Shown piece by piece: positions 44,494 to 54,474 of a DNA stretch of 64,000 nucleotides. The stretch is taken from the NCBI GenBank assembly GCA_033795365.1, contig JARYGU010000018.1:51483-115482 (forward strand), written 5' to 3'. A model generated the notes under the pieces. The model saw nothing but the letters and a program-made list of their open reading frames with translations. It was not told the DNA's origin and searched no databases. The position numbers and the translations under genes are program-made. The stretch comes from JARYGU01 sp033795365. Lineage in GTDB: Bacteria > Pseudomonadota > Alphaproteobacteria > Rhizobiales > Rhizobiaceae. Numbering within the stretch: position 1 is the stretch's first letter; each line of letters opens with the position of its first letter.

Positions 44494-45182
44494 GCCGCTT
44501 CAAGAACGAGGTCCAGCATCTCAAGTCTCATATCAGAACCCTGCGGCTTGGCGCCGGCGCGCTGTTCGCCGTCTCCCTCGTCCTCGGCGCCGGCTGGTGG
44601 AGCGCCCCGAGGGAGTTGACCATCCATGTGCCGCCGGACCTGCGTTCGGGCAGCACCCGCAAATGGTGGGAAGTGCCCCCGGAGACCGTGTATGCCTTCA
44701 CCTTCTATATCTGGCAGCAGCTCCAGCGCTGGCCGACCAACGGAGACGAGGACTATTCCCGCAACATCCGGGCGCTGTCGTCCTATCTCACACCCGCTTG
44801 CCAGGCGTTCCTCACCCGCGACTACGACTATCGCCGCTCGGTCGGCGAACTGCGCCAGCGGGTGCGCGGTATCTACGAGATACCCGGACGCGGCTACGGC
44901 GAAGATCCGAAGCTGCGGGTGAAGACGGTCTCCGACCGCGACTGGATCGTCACCATGGACGTCGCGGCGGACGAGTATTTCGCGGACGAACAGGTCAAGC
45001 GCGCGCTCGTGCGCTACACCGTCAAGGTCGTTCGCGCCGACGTCGATCCCGAACGCAATCCCTTCGGTCTGATGCTCGACTGCTATTCCGATATGCCGCA
45101 GCGCATCACCGTTCCCGATCCCGCTCAATCCGACACCCGCCAGCCGGGCCTGTTCGACGTCCCCACCGGAGGCACACGATGA
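44490..45182 (+). CDS. ICE protein, TIGR03746 family (TraE/VirB5-8-like)
   Basis: A 230-aa protein with one N-terminal transmembrane anchor (GAGALFAVSLVLGAGWW) and a periplasmic domain with VPPDLRSGSTRKWWEVPPETVYAFTFYIWQQLQRW, a clear family feature. It resembles TraE-type bridge components of F-like channels. It starts at ATG 44490 and overlaps the next gene. Confidence 0.92.
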   Translation: MSRFKNEVQHLKSHIRTLRLGAGALFAVSLVLGAGWWSAPRELTIHVPPDLRSGSTRKWWEVPPETVYAFTFYIWQQLQRWPTNGDEDYSRNIRALSSYLTPACQAFLTRDYDYRRSVGELRQRVRGIYEIPGRGYGEDPKLRVKTVSDRDWIVTMDVAADEYFADEQVKRALVRYTVKVVRADVDPERNPFGLMLDCYSDMPQRITVPDPAQSDTRQPGLFDVPTGGTR

Positions 45183-46060
45183 AGCGCAGCCGTATCCGTA
45201 TCCCTATCGCCCTTATTCTCGCCGCCGGCCTCACCTCCACGGCCTCCGCCGTCGAACTCCTGCGCTGGGAGCGCCTGCCGCTTGCCGTGCCGCTGCAGGT
45301 CGGCCAGGAACGTGTCGTGTTCATCGACCGCAACGTCCGCGTCGGTGTCCCCGCATCCGTCGGCACCCGTCTCCGGGTGCAGAGCGCCGCCGGGGCGATC
45401 TATCTGCGCGCCAGCGAGCCGATCGAACCGACCCGGCTGCAATTACAGGACGCCGACTCCGGCGCACTGATCCTGCTGGACATCGTCGCCGAAGCCGCCA
45501 AGGCCGATCAGCTGCCGCTGGAGCCGGTGCGGATCGTCGAGAGCGAGACTACACCCATTCGCTACGGCGACCTGTCGGCGGCGTCCGATGGCGAGGCCGG
45601 CGAGGACGCATCGACACCCTCTCGTCCGGTGCGGGAAACGCCGATCCCTGTCGTGCTGACCCGCTACGCCGCACAGAACCTCTATGCGCCGCTGCGTACC
45701 GTCGAGCCTGTCGCCGGCATCACCCGCACCACGGTCAAGCGCAATCTCGGTCTCGCCTCCCTGATGCCGATGCAGCCGATCCGTGCGCAGGCGCTCGCGG
45801 GCTGGCGGCTCGATGACTATCGCGTCACCGCCGTTCGCCTCGCCAACACCTCGAAGCGCTGGATCACGCTCGATCCGCGTGACCTGCAAGGGGACTTTGC
45901 GACCGGCACCTTCCAGCATGATGCGCTGGGACCGGCCGGCACGCCTGATGACACCACCGTCGTCTATCTCGTCACCAAGGGCCATGACCTCGCCGAGGCG
46001 CTGCTCCCGGTCATCGGCCGGATCGACGCCCGGAAGAACGGAGGCCGCCATGCGCAGTAA
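45179..46060 (+). CDS. ICE protein, TIGR03749 family (TraK/VirB9-like)
   Basis: A 293-aa exported protein (signal peptide ending STASA) that follows the TraE-like gene, as TraK follows TraE in F-type systems. It shows a beta-rich N-terminal half (WERLPLAVPLQVGQERVVFIDRNVRVGVPA) and a C-terminal domain with VTAVRLANTSKRWITLDPRDLQGDF. Likely an outer-core component of the channel. Confidence 0.9.
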   Translation: MKRSRIRIPIALILAAGLTSTASAVELLRWERLPLAVPLQVGQERVVFIDRNVRVGVPASVGTRLRVQSAAGAIYLRASEPIEPTRLQLQDADSGALILLDIVAEAAKADQLPLEPVRIVESETTPIRYGDLSAASDGEAGEDASTPSRPVRETPIPVVLTRYAAQNLYAPLRTVEPVAGITRTTVKRNLGLASLMPMQPIRAQALAGWRLDDYRVTAVRLANTSKRWITLDPRDLQGDFATGTFQHDALGPAGTPDDTTVVYLVTKGHDLAEALLPVIGRIDARKNGGRHAQ

Positions 46061-47450
46061 CGGTCTTCTCAAATGGCTGATGATCCCGATGGCCTTGCTC
46101 GTCATCTTCGTCGTCTTCAAGCTGTTCTCCAGTGGCGGCACGCAGCCGTCGGGCGATAGCGGCCCGCAGCTCACGCCGGAAGAGGCCCGCGCGCTCGGCA
46201 TCGAGGGCGACACGCCCCGCGATACCGTGGCCACGCTCGTCGGGCTGGTCCGCCAGCTGCGCGGCGAGCTCCAGACCGCGCTCGGCGACAACCGGACGCA
46301 GAAGGCCGAGAACGAACGGCTGCGCGCCCGTGAGGGCGCCATCGACCGCCGCATCCAGAGCGCGCTGGAGAACGGGCGCAACCTTATGCGGCAGGACCGC
46401 GATCAGGTCGCCGGCGAACGGCAGCGCACCCAAGGCATGCTCCAGGACCTCCAGCGCCGGATCGAGAGCTTGAAGGAGGGTGAGCTTCCGGTCGGCCTTG
46501 GTCTCGACGGCGAAAGCGCCGACGGCGTGCGTTGGGTCGAACCCGACGATGCCCGCCGCGAGAAGCGCAGCGGCGTGGCAGGCGACAGCTTCAGCTTCCC
46601 GACCTCGTTCGGTCCGGCACAGGGTCTCCTCAGCGGCGATCCGGACACCGAGGGCGACAGTCGTGCCGCCGCCGCTCCCAGCGCCAAGCCCGTCTATACC
46701 GTGCCCACCAACTCGACGCTGATGGGATCGATCGCCATGACGGCGCTGATCGGCCGAGTGCCGATCGATGGGACCGTCAACGACCCCTACCCCTTCAAGG
46801 TGCTGATCGGTCCCGACAACCTCACGGCCAACGGCATCGACATTCCCGATGTCGCAGGCGCGGTTGTCAGCGGCACAGCCTCCGGCGATTGGACGCTCTC
46901 CTGCGTGCGCGGGCAGATCCGCTCGGTGACCTTCGTGTTTCATGACGGGACGATCCGCACGGTGCCCGAGGACGGCGGCCGCAACAGCAATCGCCAGCAG
47001 AACAATGGCGGCGGCAACAGCAGCACACAGGATGGCCTCGGCTGGATCAGCGATCCCTACGGCATTCCCTGCGTCAGCGGCGAGCGCCGTAGCAATGCAC
47101 AGCAGTATCTCGGCACGCAGGCGCTCATCACCGCCGCCGGCGCTGGTGCGGCCTCGCTCATCAAGTCCGACAATGGCAGCGTCGCCGTCGTCAACAACCG
47201 GGACGGCTCGATCGGCACGGTCGGCATTTCCGGCAACGAGGCCATGGGCCGCATCCTCGCGGGCGGCGTCCAGGATATGTCGGCCTGGGTGAACAAGCTC
47301 TACGGCCAGGCTTTCGCCGCCGTTTATGTGCGCCCCGGCGCCAAGGTCGCCGTCCATATCGAGCAGCCCCTCACCATCGACTACGACCCGAAGGGCCGCA
47401 AGGTCGACCATCGTATCGGAGACACCGCCCATGCGCAGGACCTGGATTAA
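46050..47450 (+). CDS. ICE protein, TIGR03752 family (TraB/VirB10-like)
   Basis: A 466-aa protein with an N-terminal membrane anchor (WLMIPMALLVIFVVFKLF), a coiled-coil stretch (residues about 65-150, rich in Arg/Glu/Gln) and a C-terminal VirB10-like domain with VPTNSTLMGSIAMTALIGRVPIDGTVNDPYPFKVLIG. It spans the periplasm as channel core. A Asn/Gly/Gln run near residue 310 is a flexible linker. Confidence 0.92.
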   Translation: MRSNGLLKWLMIPMALLVIFVVFKLFSSGGTQPSGDSGPQLTPEEARALGIEGDTPRDTVATLVGLVRQLRGELQTALGDNRTQKAENERLRAREGAIDRRIQSALENGRNLMRQDRDQVAGERQRTQGMLQDLQRRIESLKEGELPVGLGLDGESADGVRWVEPDDARREKRSGVAGDSFSFPTSFGPAQGLLSGDPDTEGDSRAAAAPSAKPVYTVPTNSTLMGSIAMTALIGRVPIDGTVNDPYPFKVLIGPDNLTANGIDIPDVAGAVVSGTASGDWTLSCVRGQIRSVTFVFHDGTIRTVPEDGGRNSNRQQNNGGGNSSTQDGLGWISDPYGIPCVSGERRSNAQQYLGTQALITAAGAGAASLIKSDNGSVAVVNNRDGSIGTVGISGNEAMGRILAGGVQDMSAWVNKLYGQAFAAVYVRPGAKVAVHIEQPLTIDYDPKGRKVDHRIGDTAHAQDLD

Positions 47451-47877
47451 CGGCCAAATCAACGGTCTGGCGGCGCTCGCCGTCACCGTGGCGCTCGCCG
47501 GCTGCGGAACCAGCAAGGAAAAGCTGCTGCCCCACAACGACCAGACGATGCTCGACATCTGGACCAACGAGACGGGCGGCGGCGCCCGCGCCGGCCAGAG
47601 CACGCGGCAACTGCTCGACGCGCGCCAGTCGCTGCGCCGGCCGCTGACGGAAGCCGACGTGAAGGCCGCGCCGGTGAAGGCGGCAAGCTATACCCGCACG
47701 GCGCAAAACGAGATCTACAGCCAGTTCCACCGGCTGCCGAACCCTGATCTCGCCATGTATGTCTTCCCGCATCTCGCCGGCAGCGATCCGGCGCCCATCC
47801 CCGGCTATACGACGATCTTTCCGCTCTACCAGCGCCAGCAATATTCCATGCCCGGCGAGCGGACGGAGACCTACTGA
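47431..47877 (+). CDS. ICE lipoprotein, TIGR03751 family (TraV/VirB7-like)
   Basis: A 148-aa lipoprotein with a signal peptide and lipobox (LAGCGTSKE, Cys about residue 25). It contains the family C-terminal YVFPHLAGSDPAPIPGYTTIFPLYQRQQYSMPGE. It overlaps the TraB-like gene by 20 bases and the VirB4 gene by 1 base. Probable outer-membrane anchor of the channel core. Confidence 0.9.
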   Translation: MRRTWINGQINGLAALAVTVALAGCGTSKEKLLPHNDQTMLDIWTNETGGGARAGQSTRQLLDARQSLRRPLTEADVKAAPVKAASYTRTAQNEIYSQFHRLPNPDLAMYVFPHLAGSDPAPIPGYTTIFPLYQRQQYSMPGERTETY

Positions 47878-50756
47878 TGCGCTGGCCGTTCTCCGCCCGA
47901 AACAATCCGGTCGAGATCACCGAAACGGGGCCGGAAGACGCCTGGGACCGGCATGTCGTGGGACTGGCGATGAACGCGATCCCCGAACCGGGGAGCACAC
48001 GCGATCCCAACCGCCGGCCGGCGACGCGGGCCGACGAGCGGAAGCTCTACGATGTCGCACCGTCCTTCGCCGATCTCCTGCCATGGGTGGAATATCTGCC
48101 GGACGCCAAGGCCATGCTGCTCGACGACGGCGCATCGGTCGCCGCCTTCTTCGAGCTGACGCCGATCGGCACCGAGGGTCGGGAAGCCTCCTGGCTGGCA
48201 CAGGCGCGGGACGCCATCGAGAACGCGCTGCAGGACAGTTTCGACGAACTCGACGAGGCGCCTTGGGTCATGCAGCTTTTTGTGCAGGACGAGGCCGACT
48301 GGAACCACTATCTGACGTCCCTCGAAGACTATATTCAGCCGCGCGCCCGCGGCAGCGCCTTCAGTGATTTCTATTTGCGCTTCCTCGGCCATCACCTGCG
48401 GTCCATCGCCAAGCCGGGCGGACTGTTTGAGGACACCTCCGTCACCCGCCTGCCCTGGCGCGGCCAGACGCGGCGTGTGCGCCTCGTCGTCTATCGCCGG
48501 GTCGACAGAAGCCCCGCGCGGCGCGGCCTGTCGCCCGAGCAGGCGCTGAACATCACCTGCGAACGCCTGGTGGGCGGGCTCGCCAATGCCGGCATCAAGA
48601 CCCAACGCCTCGACGCAGCGGGCATTCATGACTGGCTGTTGCGTTGGTTCAATCCGCATCCGACCATGCTCGGACCGAGCGCGGAAGACCGGGAACGCTT
48701 CTATCGGCTGGCCGCCTATCCCGAGGAAGCCGAACCCGGCGAGGTCGAGCTTGCCAGCGGCAGCGACTTCGCGCAGCGGCTGTTCTTCGGCCAGCCCCGC
48801 TCCGATCTCGACAACGGCGTCTGGTGCTTCGATGACCTGCCGCACCGGACCATCGTGGTCGACCGGCTGCGCATGCCGCCCGCCGCCGGCCATATCACCG
48901 GCGAGACCCGCAAGGGTGGCGACGCCATCAACACGCTGCTGGACCAGATGCCGGAGGACACGATCATGTGCCTCACGCTCGTCGCCACGCCGCAGGACAG
49001 GCTCGAATCCCATCTGAACCAGCTTGCCCGGAAAGCCGTTGGCGAAACGCTCGCCTCGGAACAGACGCTCCGCGACGTGCAGCAGGCGCGTGGACTGATC
49101 GGTGGTTCGCACAAGCTCTATCGCGGTTCGATTGCCTTCTACCTGCGCGGCCGCACTCTCGCCGACCTCGATGCGCGTGGGCTTCAGCTCGGCAACGTGC
49201 TCCTCAACGCCGGCCTTCAGCCGGTGCGCGAGGAAGACGAGGTGGCGCCGCTCAACGCCTATCTGCGCTGGCTGCCCTGTGTTTACGATCCGATGAAGGA
49301 TAAGCGGCAATGGTACACACAGCTGATGTTCGCCCAGCACGCCGCCAACCTCGCACCCTTCTGGGGACGCAGCCCCGGCACCGGCCATCCCGGCATCACC
49401 TTCTTCAATCGCGGAGGCGGAACCGTCACCTTCGATCCGCTAAACAGGAAGGACAGGCAGATGAATGCCCATCTCTTCCTCTTCGGTCCGACGGGCTCCG
49501 GCAAGTCGGCGACCCTCAACAACATCCTGAACCAGATCACGGCCATCTACCGGCCGCGGCTGTTCATCGTGGAGGCCGGCAATTCCTTCGGCCTCTTCGC
49601 GGACTTCGCATCGCGCCTCGGCCTTACCGTCCATCGTGTGAAGCTGTCGCCCGGCGCAGGCGTCAGCCTTGCGCCCTTCTCCGACGCCTGGCGGCTGGTC
49701 GACACCCCCGGCAAGGTTCAGACGCTCGACGCCGACGCGCTCGATGAGGATCTTGCGGAAGACCCGACCGCCAGCGACGATGAGCAGCGCGACGTGCTCG
49801 GCGAACTGGAGATCACCGCTCGGCTGATGATCACCGGTGGCGAGGACAAGGAAGAGGCGCGCATGACCCGCGCCGACCGCAGCCTGATCAGGCAATGCAT
49901 CCTCGACGCCGCTCATCGCTGCGCGCCGGCCAAACGCACCGTGCTGACCCGCGATGTGCGCGATGCGCTGCGCGAGCGCGGCCAGGACACCACCATTCCC
50001 GAGACGCGCCGCGCTCGCCTCCTCGAAATGGCCGACGCGATGGATATGTTCTGCCAGGGTGTCGATGGCGAGATGTTCGACCGGCCTGGCACGCCATGGC
50101 CGGAGGCGGACATCACCGTGGTCGACCTCGCCACCTTCGCCCGCGAAGGCTACAACGCGCAGCTCTCCATCGCCTACATCTCGCTGATCAACACGGTCAA
50201 CAATATCGCCGAACGCGACCAGTTCCTCGGCCGTCCGATCATCAACGTCACGGACGAAGGCCACATCATCACGAAGAATCCGCTGCTCGCCCCTTACGTG
50301 GTGAAGATCACCAAGATGTGGCGCAAGCTCGGCGCCTGGTACTGGCTCGCGACCCAGAACCTCGACGACCTGCCGCGGGCGGCCGAGCCGATGCTCAACA
50401 TGATCGAATGGTGGTTGTGTTTGTCCATGCCGCCGGACGAGGTCGAGAAGATCGCCCGGTTCCGCGAACTCAATCCCTCGCAGAAGGCGCTGATGCTGTC
50501 GGCGCGCAAGGAGGCCGGCAAGTTCACCGAAGGCGTCATCCTCTCGCGTTCGATGGAGCTGCTGTTCCGCGCCGTCCCGCCAAGCCTCTATCTGGCACTT
50601 GCCATGACCGAGCCCGAGGAGAAAGCCGAGCGGTTCCAGCTCATGCAGGAGCACGGGATCGGCGAACTGGATGCCGCCTTCAAGATCGCCGAGCGGATGG
50701 ACCGCATGCGCGGCATCGAAACGCTGTCGATGGACGAGTTGGATGAGTCGGGCTGA
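47877..50756 (+). CDS. VirB4/TraC-type conjugation ATPase (TIGR03744)
   Basis: A 959-aa ATPase that powers pilus assembly and substrate transfer at the inner membrane. It has an N-terminal VirB4 domain, Walker A FGPTGSGKSATL (about residue 535), Walker B region PIINVTDEGHIITKN (about 788), and the RGxRK-like WYWLATQNLDDLP. Full length for the family with no disruption. Confidence 0.95.
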   Translation: MRWPFSARNNPVEITETGPEDAWDRHVVGLAMNAIPEPGSTRDPNRRPATRADERKLYDVAPSFADLLPWVEYLPDAKAMLLDDGASVAAFFELTPIGTEGREASWLAQARDAIENALQDSFDELDEAPWVMQLFVQDEADWNHYLTSLEDYIQPRARGSAFSDFYLRFLGHHLRSIAKPGGLFEDTSVTRLPWRGQTRRVRLVVYRRVDRSPARRGLSPEQALNITCERLVGGLANAGIKTQRLDAAGIHDWLLRWFNPHPTMLGPSAEDRERFYRLAAYPEEAEPGEVELASGSDFAQRLFFGQPRSDLDNGVWCFDDLPHRTIVVDRLRMPPAAGHITGETRKGGDAINTLLDQMPEDTIMCLTLVATPQDRLESHLNQLARKAVGETLASEQTLRDVQQARGLIGGSHKLYRGSIAFYLRGRTLADLDARGLQLGNVLLNAGLQPVREEDEVAPLNAYLRWLPCVYDPMKDKRQWYTQLMFAQHAANLAPFWGRSPGTGHPGITFFNRGGGTVTFDPLNRKDRQMNAHLFLFGPTGSGKSATLNNILNQITAIYRPRLFIVEAGNSFGLFADFASRLGLTVHRVKLSPGAGVSLAPFSDAWRLVDTPGKVQTLDADALDEDLAEDPTASDDEQRDVLGELEITARLMITGGEDKEEARMTRADRSLIRQCILDAAHRCAPAKRTVLTRDVRDALRERGQDTTIPETRRARLLEMADAMDMFCQGVDGEMFDRPGTPWPEADITVVDLATFAREGYNAQLSIAYISLINTVNNIAERDQFLGRPIINVTDEGHIITKNPLLAPYVVKITKMWRKLGAWYWLATQNLDDLPRAAEPMLNMIEWWLCLSMPPDEVEKIARFRELNPSQKALMLSARKEAGKFTEGVILSRSMELLFRAVPPSLYLALAMTEPEEKAERFQLMQEHGIGELDAAFKIAERMDRMRGIETLSMDELDESG

Positions 50757-51199
50757 TGACCGGCCTGCCGCCACTGTGGTTTCTGACGAAGGACGGGGAT
50801 CGTGTCTGCCTTGATCTATACGAACGGCACTATTCATGCCGGCAATATCGCGACGGACGCAAGCGCAGACTCTTTGCTGGCCCAGGTCAGAAAATCGTGC
50901 TTAGAACCGCCGACGACTCGGCCATGTTCGTCTGGCGGAAGTTCATCGACCGACGCGGCGAAGAAGGCATCAACTGCGCGGTCTTCCGCAACGAAGGCCC
51001 GCACTGCTCGTCCGAGCTTATCCGACAGGCTGACGCCATCGCTGATTTCGTGTGGCCTGGTGAGAGGCATTATACCTACGTCCGGGCGTCATCGATCCGA
51101 AGCACAAATCCCGGCTTCTGTTTCCGCGCCGCCGGCTGGCGGCGATGTGGGTTGACCAAGGGTGGCCTCGTCATCCTCGAGCGGTTGTCTGCGCCATAG
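50756..51199 (+). CDS. Hypothetical ICE/phage-type protein (147 aa)
   Basis: A 147-aa soluble protein: FVWRKFIDRRGEEGINCAVFRNEGPHCSSELIRQADAIADFVWPGERHYTYV and NPGFCFRAAGWRRCGLTKGGLVILE. Near-identical layouts are known in phages and ICEs as a family of unknown function. It overlaps the virB4 stop by 1 base. It may be a host-interaction or accessory protein. Confidence 0.8.
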   Translation: MTGLPPLWFLTKDGDRVCLDLYERHYSCRQYRDGRKRRLFAGPGQKIVLRTADDSAMFVWRKFIDRRGEEGINCAVFRNEGPHCSSELIRQADAIADFVWPGERHYTYVRASSIRSTNPGFCFRAAGWRRCGLTKGGLVILERLSAP

Positions 51200-51311
51200 G
51201 CCCCGGCGCGAAATACGGTTGATCCGACATCCCGTTTGTTAACTGACCCGGCGACCGCTTCGAGGTCAATTTCCAGGCTCCCGAACGACCCACCGTTTCC
51301 CGGAGCATTCG

Positions 51312-51755
51312 ATGCCTCATCTTCATTTCTATCGCGTTCGGCCGAGCGGCTTTCCAGCCGCGATGCTCGGCGTCCTGCTTGGGTTGATAGCCAGCGCCGA
51401 CACGCAAGCCGCGGACATTAAGGCGTTCACTACCCGCACCGTTTCCATATCTGCTCCGGCGACCATCCCGGTTGTCTATCTCGATGATGCAGGTGCGATC
51501 GAGGCGCGGCTGTCGGCCGATCTTCCTGCCAGCCAGGACAGCGCCGAAGCCGTCGCGCGTGACCGATTGCAGGATGGCGGACAGGCACTTCAGCACGAGC
51601 TTGCCTCGGCCTGGCAGGGCGTCGCCGACGCCTGGAGCCTCGGCATCACGACGCTTCCCGCCGTCGTCGTCGATCGGCGCTATGTCGTCTATGGCGAGCC
51701 TGACCTCGACAAAGCCGTGGCGCGCATCGAGGCGTATCGGAGGGAGCAGGAATGA
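51312..51755 (+). CDS. ICE protein, TIGR03757 family
   Basis: A 147-aa exported protein (signal peptide ending ADTQAAD). The rest is a thioredoxin-like fold with TTRTVSISAPATIPVVYLDD and LGITTLPAVVVDRRYVVYGEPDLDKAVARI, resembling TrbC-type proteins of F-like systems. It overlaps the next gene by 4 bases. Confidence 0.9.
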   Translation: MPHLHFYRVRPSGFPAAMLGVLLGLIASADTQAADIKAFTTRTVSISAPATIPVVYLDDAGAIEARLSADLPASQDSAEAVARDRLQDGGQALQHELASAWQGVADAWSLGITTLPAVVVDRRYVVYGEPDLDKAVARIEAYRREQE

Positions 51756-52687
51756 TGCTCTCCCATCGCCTGCGCGCCGGGGTCGCTGGCATCATGCTGC
51801 TCTGCGCCTCCTCGGCCGCCGCGCTCGATACGGCGACAATCGCCGCGTCGGCCCTTTCCCCGGATTGCCTTGAATATCGCGTCGTCGGCCTCTGCTACTG
51901 GCTGAGATGCGGCGCCTTCGGATGCCGGGTCCGCACCTCCGTCAAGATCCGCCACTATGTCCCCGACGCGGTGGTTTCCAGCTATTCCAATACTGGCGGC
52001 AATCCGTGGGTTGAGGTGCGCCTGATGAGCATCCCCAACCCGACGGCGCTCAGCGGCGGTGACGGAACGACGGCCGAACGGCACGAGAACAACCTCCAGA
52101 AATTCAAGAACGCCGACGTCATCGGGCATCCGGCCGGCGCTGCGTTCAGCGGTTTCGCCGGCACTTTCGGCTATGCCTGCGAGGGCGCCGGCAAGCCGCT
52201 GATCCCCTACTTCCTCTCGACGCTCGATACCGTCGCCTGGCGCTACAATCTGCCGGAATCCGTCTATCCGGAGTCCCTGATCCCCGGCAGGCGGGAGATC
52301 GGCTCCAGAACCACGATGAACCTCTGGGGCGCCGTCTATCCGCGCGGCGGCTTCCAGCATCAGGCCGACGACCACAAGGGAGCGGCCGTGATCGCCCAGC
52401 GCGCCGGCGACGTCGTGACCCGACGCGGCCAACCGCATGTCTATCAGCCCCTCCTCGCCACGCCCCGCGACGGCTACTGGCCGGCCGGCGCTCTGGTCGA
52501 GGGCGATGCTTCGACCGGCAAGTGGCAGGAACTCACCCCGACGCTCACCAATAGCTGCGCCGTCTTCCCGAACGCCAACACCCGCGTCCAGGCCCAGAAG
52601 GGCGATTTCGCGTGGGCGCTGTGGCGACCCTACAGCTGCTGCCAGCGACGCGGCCAGGTGTTCCTCGGCAGCATGAACTTCGATTGA
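51752..52687 (+). CDS. ICE protein, TIGR03756 family (TraU-like)
   Basis: A 311-aa exported protein with a signal peptide ending SSAAALD and TraU-like features: CYWLRCGAFGCRVRTSVKIRHYVPDAVVSSY, WGAVYPRGGFQHQADDHKGAAVIAQRAGDV, and a C-terminal WRPYSCCQRRGQVFLGS with several Cys. TraU proteins belong to the periplasmic pilus assembly set. Confidence 0.92.
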   Translation: MMLSHRLRAGVAGIMLLCASSAAALDTATIAASALSPDCLEYRVVGLCYWLRCGAFGCRVRTSVKIRHYVPDAVVSSYSNTGGNPWVEVRLMSIPNPTALSGGDGTTAERHENNLQKFKNADVIGHPAGAAFSGFAGTFGYACEGAGKPLIPYFLSTLDTVAWRYNLPESVYPESLIPGRREIGSRTTMNLWGAVYPRGGFQHQADDHKGAAVIAQRAGDVVTRRGQPHVYQPLLATPRDGYWPAGALVEGDASTGKWQELTPTLTNSCAVFPNANTRVQAQKGDFAWALWRPYSCCQRRGQVFLGSMNFD

Positions 52688-52700
52688 GAGGACCGATATC

Positions 52701-54113
52701 GTGACGACTTCCTCATCCACCTCCCGCATTCGTATTGCCAGCCGCTTGCGCACCGGCCTTCTCGCCGGTGTCGCGATGCTTCTCGTCTGCACAGCCACCG
52801 GCGCGCAGGATAACAACCGTTATGGCTTCCAGTATCAGGGGAAGACCATGAACGACACCGTGCTTTACAACATCGGCGGCGGCCGGGCCGTCACCATGAC
52901 CGGCGCGGCAAGCATGTATTCCATCGGGGTCGGGGTTGGCTGGAACAGCAACCTGATCTGCGGAAACATGAGCCTGACCACCACGCTCAAGAACCAGTTG
53001 AACGGCATCACGCAGGGTTTTCAGCGCATCATGTCGGATGTGATCCAGAACGCCACCTCCGCGGTCGCCTCCCTGCCCGCGCTGATCATCCAGCGCGCCG
53101 ATCCCGCTCTCTACAATCTGCTCACCAACGGCGTTTTGCAGGCGCGGCTGGACTTCGATCGCTCGAAACTGACCTGCCGGGCGATCGCCAACCGCATGGC
53201 CGACATCGCCGGCGGGCAGCTCGGCTGGGACCAGATCGCCGAGGGCCTCGTCCTCAAGCGCGCCGTCCAGAGCACCGACGCCGTCTCGGCCGTCGAGGAA
53301 GCCGAGAACAGCAAGGGCAACGAAGGCGTGCCGTGGATCGGCGGTGACAATGCCGGCGGGGAGAATCAGGAGCCGATCAAGATCGTCGCCGACGTGACGC
53401 GCGCCGGCTACAATCTGGTGAATGGCCGGGATGTCGAGGACACGTCCGCGATCGACACCTCCAATTGCGGCGAGCGCGTCTCCTGCGAGACCTGGAGTTC
53501 ACCGCAGGAGGCCGTGGACTGGGCGACACGAGTGCTCGGCGAGCAGGTCCAGCGCACCTGCGAGAGCTGCACCAAGACCGAAAGCACGCCGGGCGTCGGG
53601 TTGACGCCGATGGTCCAGGAGGAATTCGACGCGCGCTGGGGGCCGATGCAGGAACTGGTCGACGGCAGCAAGGACCCCAGCTTCGAGAACCTTCGGGCCG
53701 TCGGCAGCGCATCCTTGCCGGTCACCCGCGGCGTGGTCGAGGCGCTGCGTGACGAACCGGACAAGGACATCCTGTCCCGCAGGCTCGCCTCGGAAGCGGC
53801 CCTTGCAAGCACTCTGGAAAAAGCTCTCCTGCTCCAGCGAACCCTGCTCACGGGACGCAAGGAGCCGAACATCGCGGCCAACAAGATGGCTCAGGAGGCG
53901 ATCGGCCGCGAAAGCGACAATCTCGATCGGGAGATCCAGAACCTCAAGACGGAGTTCGAGCTGCGCCGCGAACTGTCGAACAATTCGCCTTGGTTCGTCC
54001 TGAAGCGCCAGCTCGAGCGCAACACCGCGTCCGAAGGAGTCTATCAGGGCGATCCGATCCGCAATCGACTCATCGAGCTGCAGCAGCAGAAGTCCGGCGG
54101 CCCCAATCCATGA
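52701..54113 (+). CDS. ICE protein, TIGR03755 family (TraH-like)
   Basis: A 470-aa exported protein with a signal peptide (LLAGVAMLLVCTATGAQ). Features are GGGRAVTMTGAASMYSIGVGVGWNSNLICGNMSLTTTLKNQLNGITQGFQ, a Cys cluster (NCGERVSCETW and CESCTKTES), and a C-terminal coiled-coil (residues about 400-460). It resembles TraH in context. The stop overlaps the next start. Confidence 0.92.
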   Translation: MTTSSSTSRIRIASRLRTGLLAGVAMLLVCTATGAQDNNRYGFQYQGKTMNDTVLYNIGGGRAVTMTGAASMYSIGVGVGWNSNLICGNMSLTTTLKNQLNGITQGFQRIMSDVIQNATSAVASLPALIIQRADPALYNLLTNGVLQARLDFDRSKLTCRAIANRMADIAGGQLGWDQIAEGLVLKRAVQSTDAVSAVEEAENSKGNEGVPWIGGDNAGGENQEPIKIVADVTRAGYNLVNGRDVEDTSAIDTSNCGERVSCETWSSPQEAVDWATRVLGEQVQRTCESCTKTESTPGVGLTPMVQEEFDARWGPMQELVDGSKDPSFENLRAVGSASLPVTRGVVEALRDEPDKDILSRRLASEAALASTLEKALLLQRTLLTGRKEPNIAANKMAQEAIGRESDNLDREIQNLKTEFELRRELSNNSPWFVLKRQLERNTASEGVYQGDPIRNRLIELQQQKSGGPNP

Positions 54114-54460
54114 GGACGTTCGATCTTCGCAAACGTCGGCCCCTCCTCAAGCGCACCGGGATCGCATTGGCTTGGGTGCTCCTGTTTATCGCGGCGGCCG
54201 CCATCGCCAACCTCGTCGGCATCCGCATGGCGGGCGACATCCCGTCCTGGGAAGCGTGGCTGCGGAAGCAGTCTCTCTGGTTCCTGATCTGGCGCCTCGT
54301 CCTCTATGCGGGCATCGCCACCGGCTGGATCTGGATGCGCAAGCGCGTGCTGGCGCGCGAACCGGACAGGGTGACCGGCCATCGCCTAAGGCAGCTGGAG
54401 ATCGCCTCCGTGGCTGCCTTCCTCGTGCTCGAAGCCAGCCTGCTGTTGCAGCGCCCTTAA
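54110..54460 (+). CDS. ICE membrane protein between TIGR03755 and traG
   Basis: A 116-aa membrane protein with three hydrophobic segments (ALAWVLLFIAAAAIANLVGIRM, LWFLIWRLVLYAGIATGWIW, LEIASVAAFLVLEASLLL). It occupies the position usual for a small conserved membrane protein before TraG in this ICE class. Function unknown. Confidence 0.8.
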   Translation: MRTFDLRKRRPLLKRTGIALAWVLLFIAAAAIANLVGIRMAGDIPSWEAWLRKQSLWFLIWRLVLYAGIATGWIWMRKRVLAREPDRVTGHRLRQLEIASVAAFLVLEASLLLQRP

Positions 54461-54474
54461 ATCCCGGTGCTCCC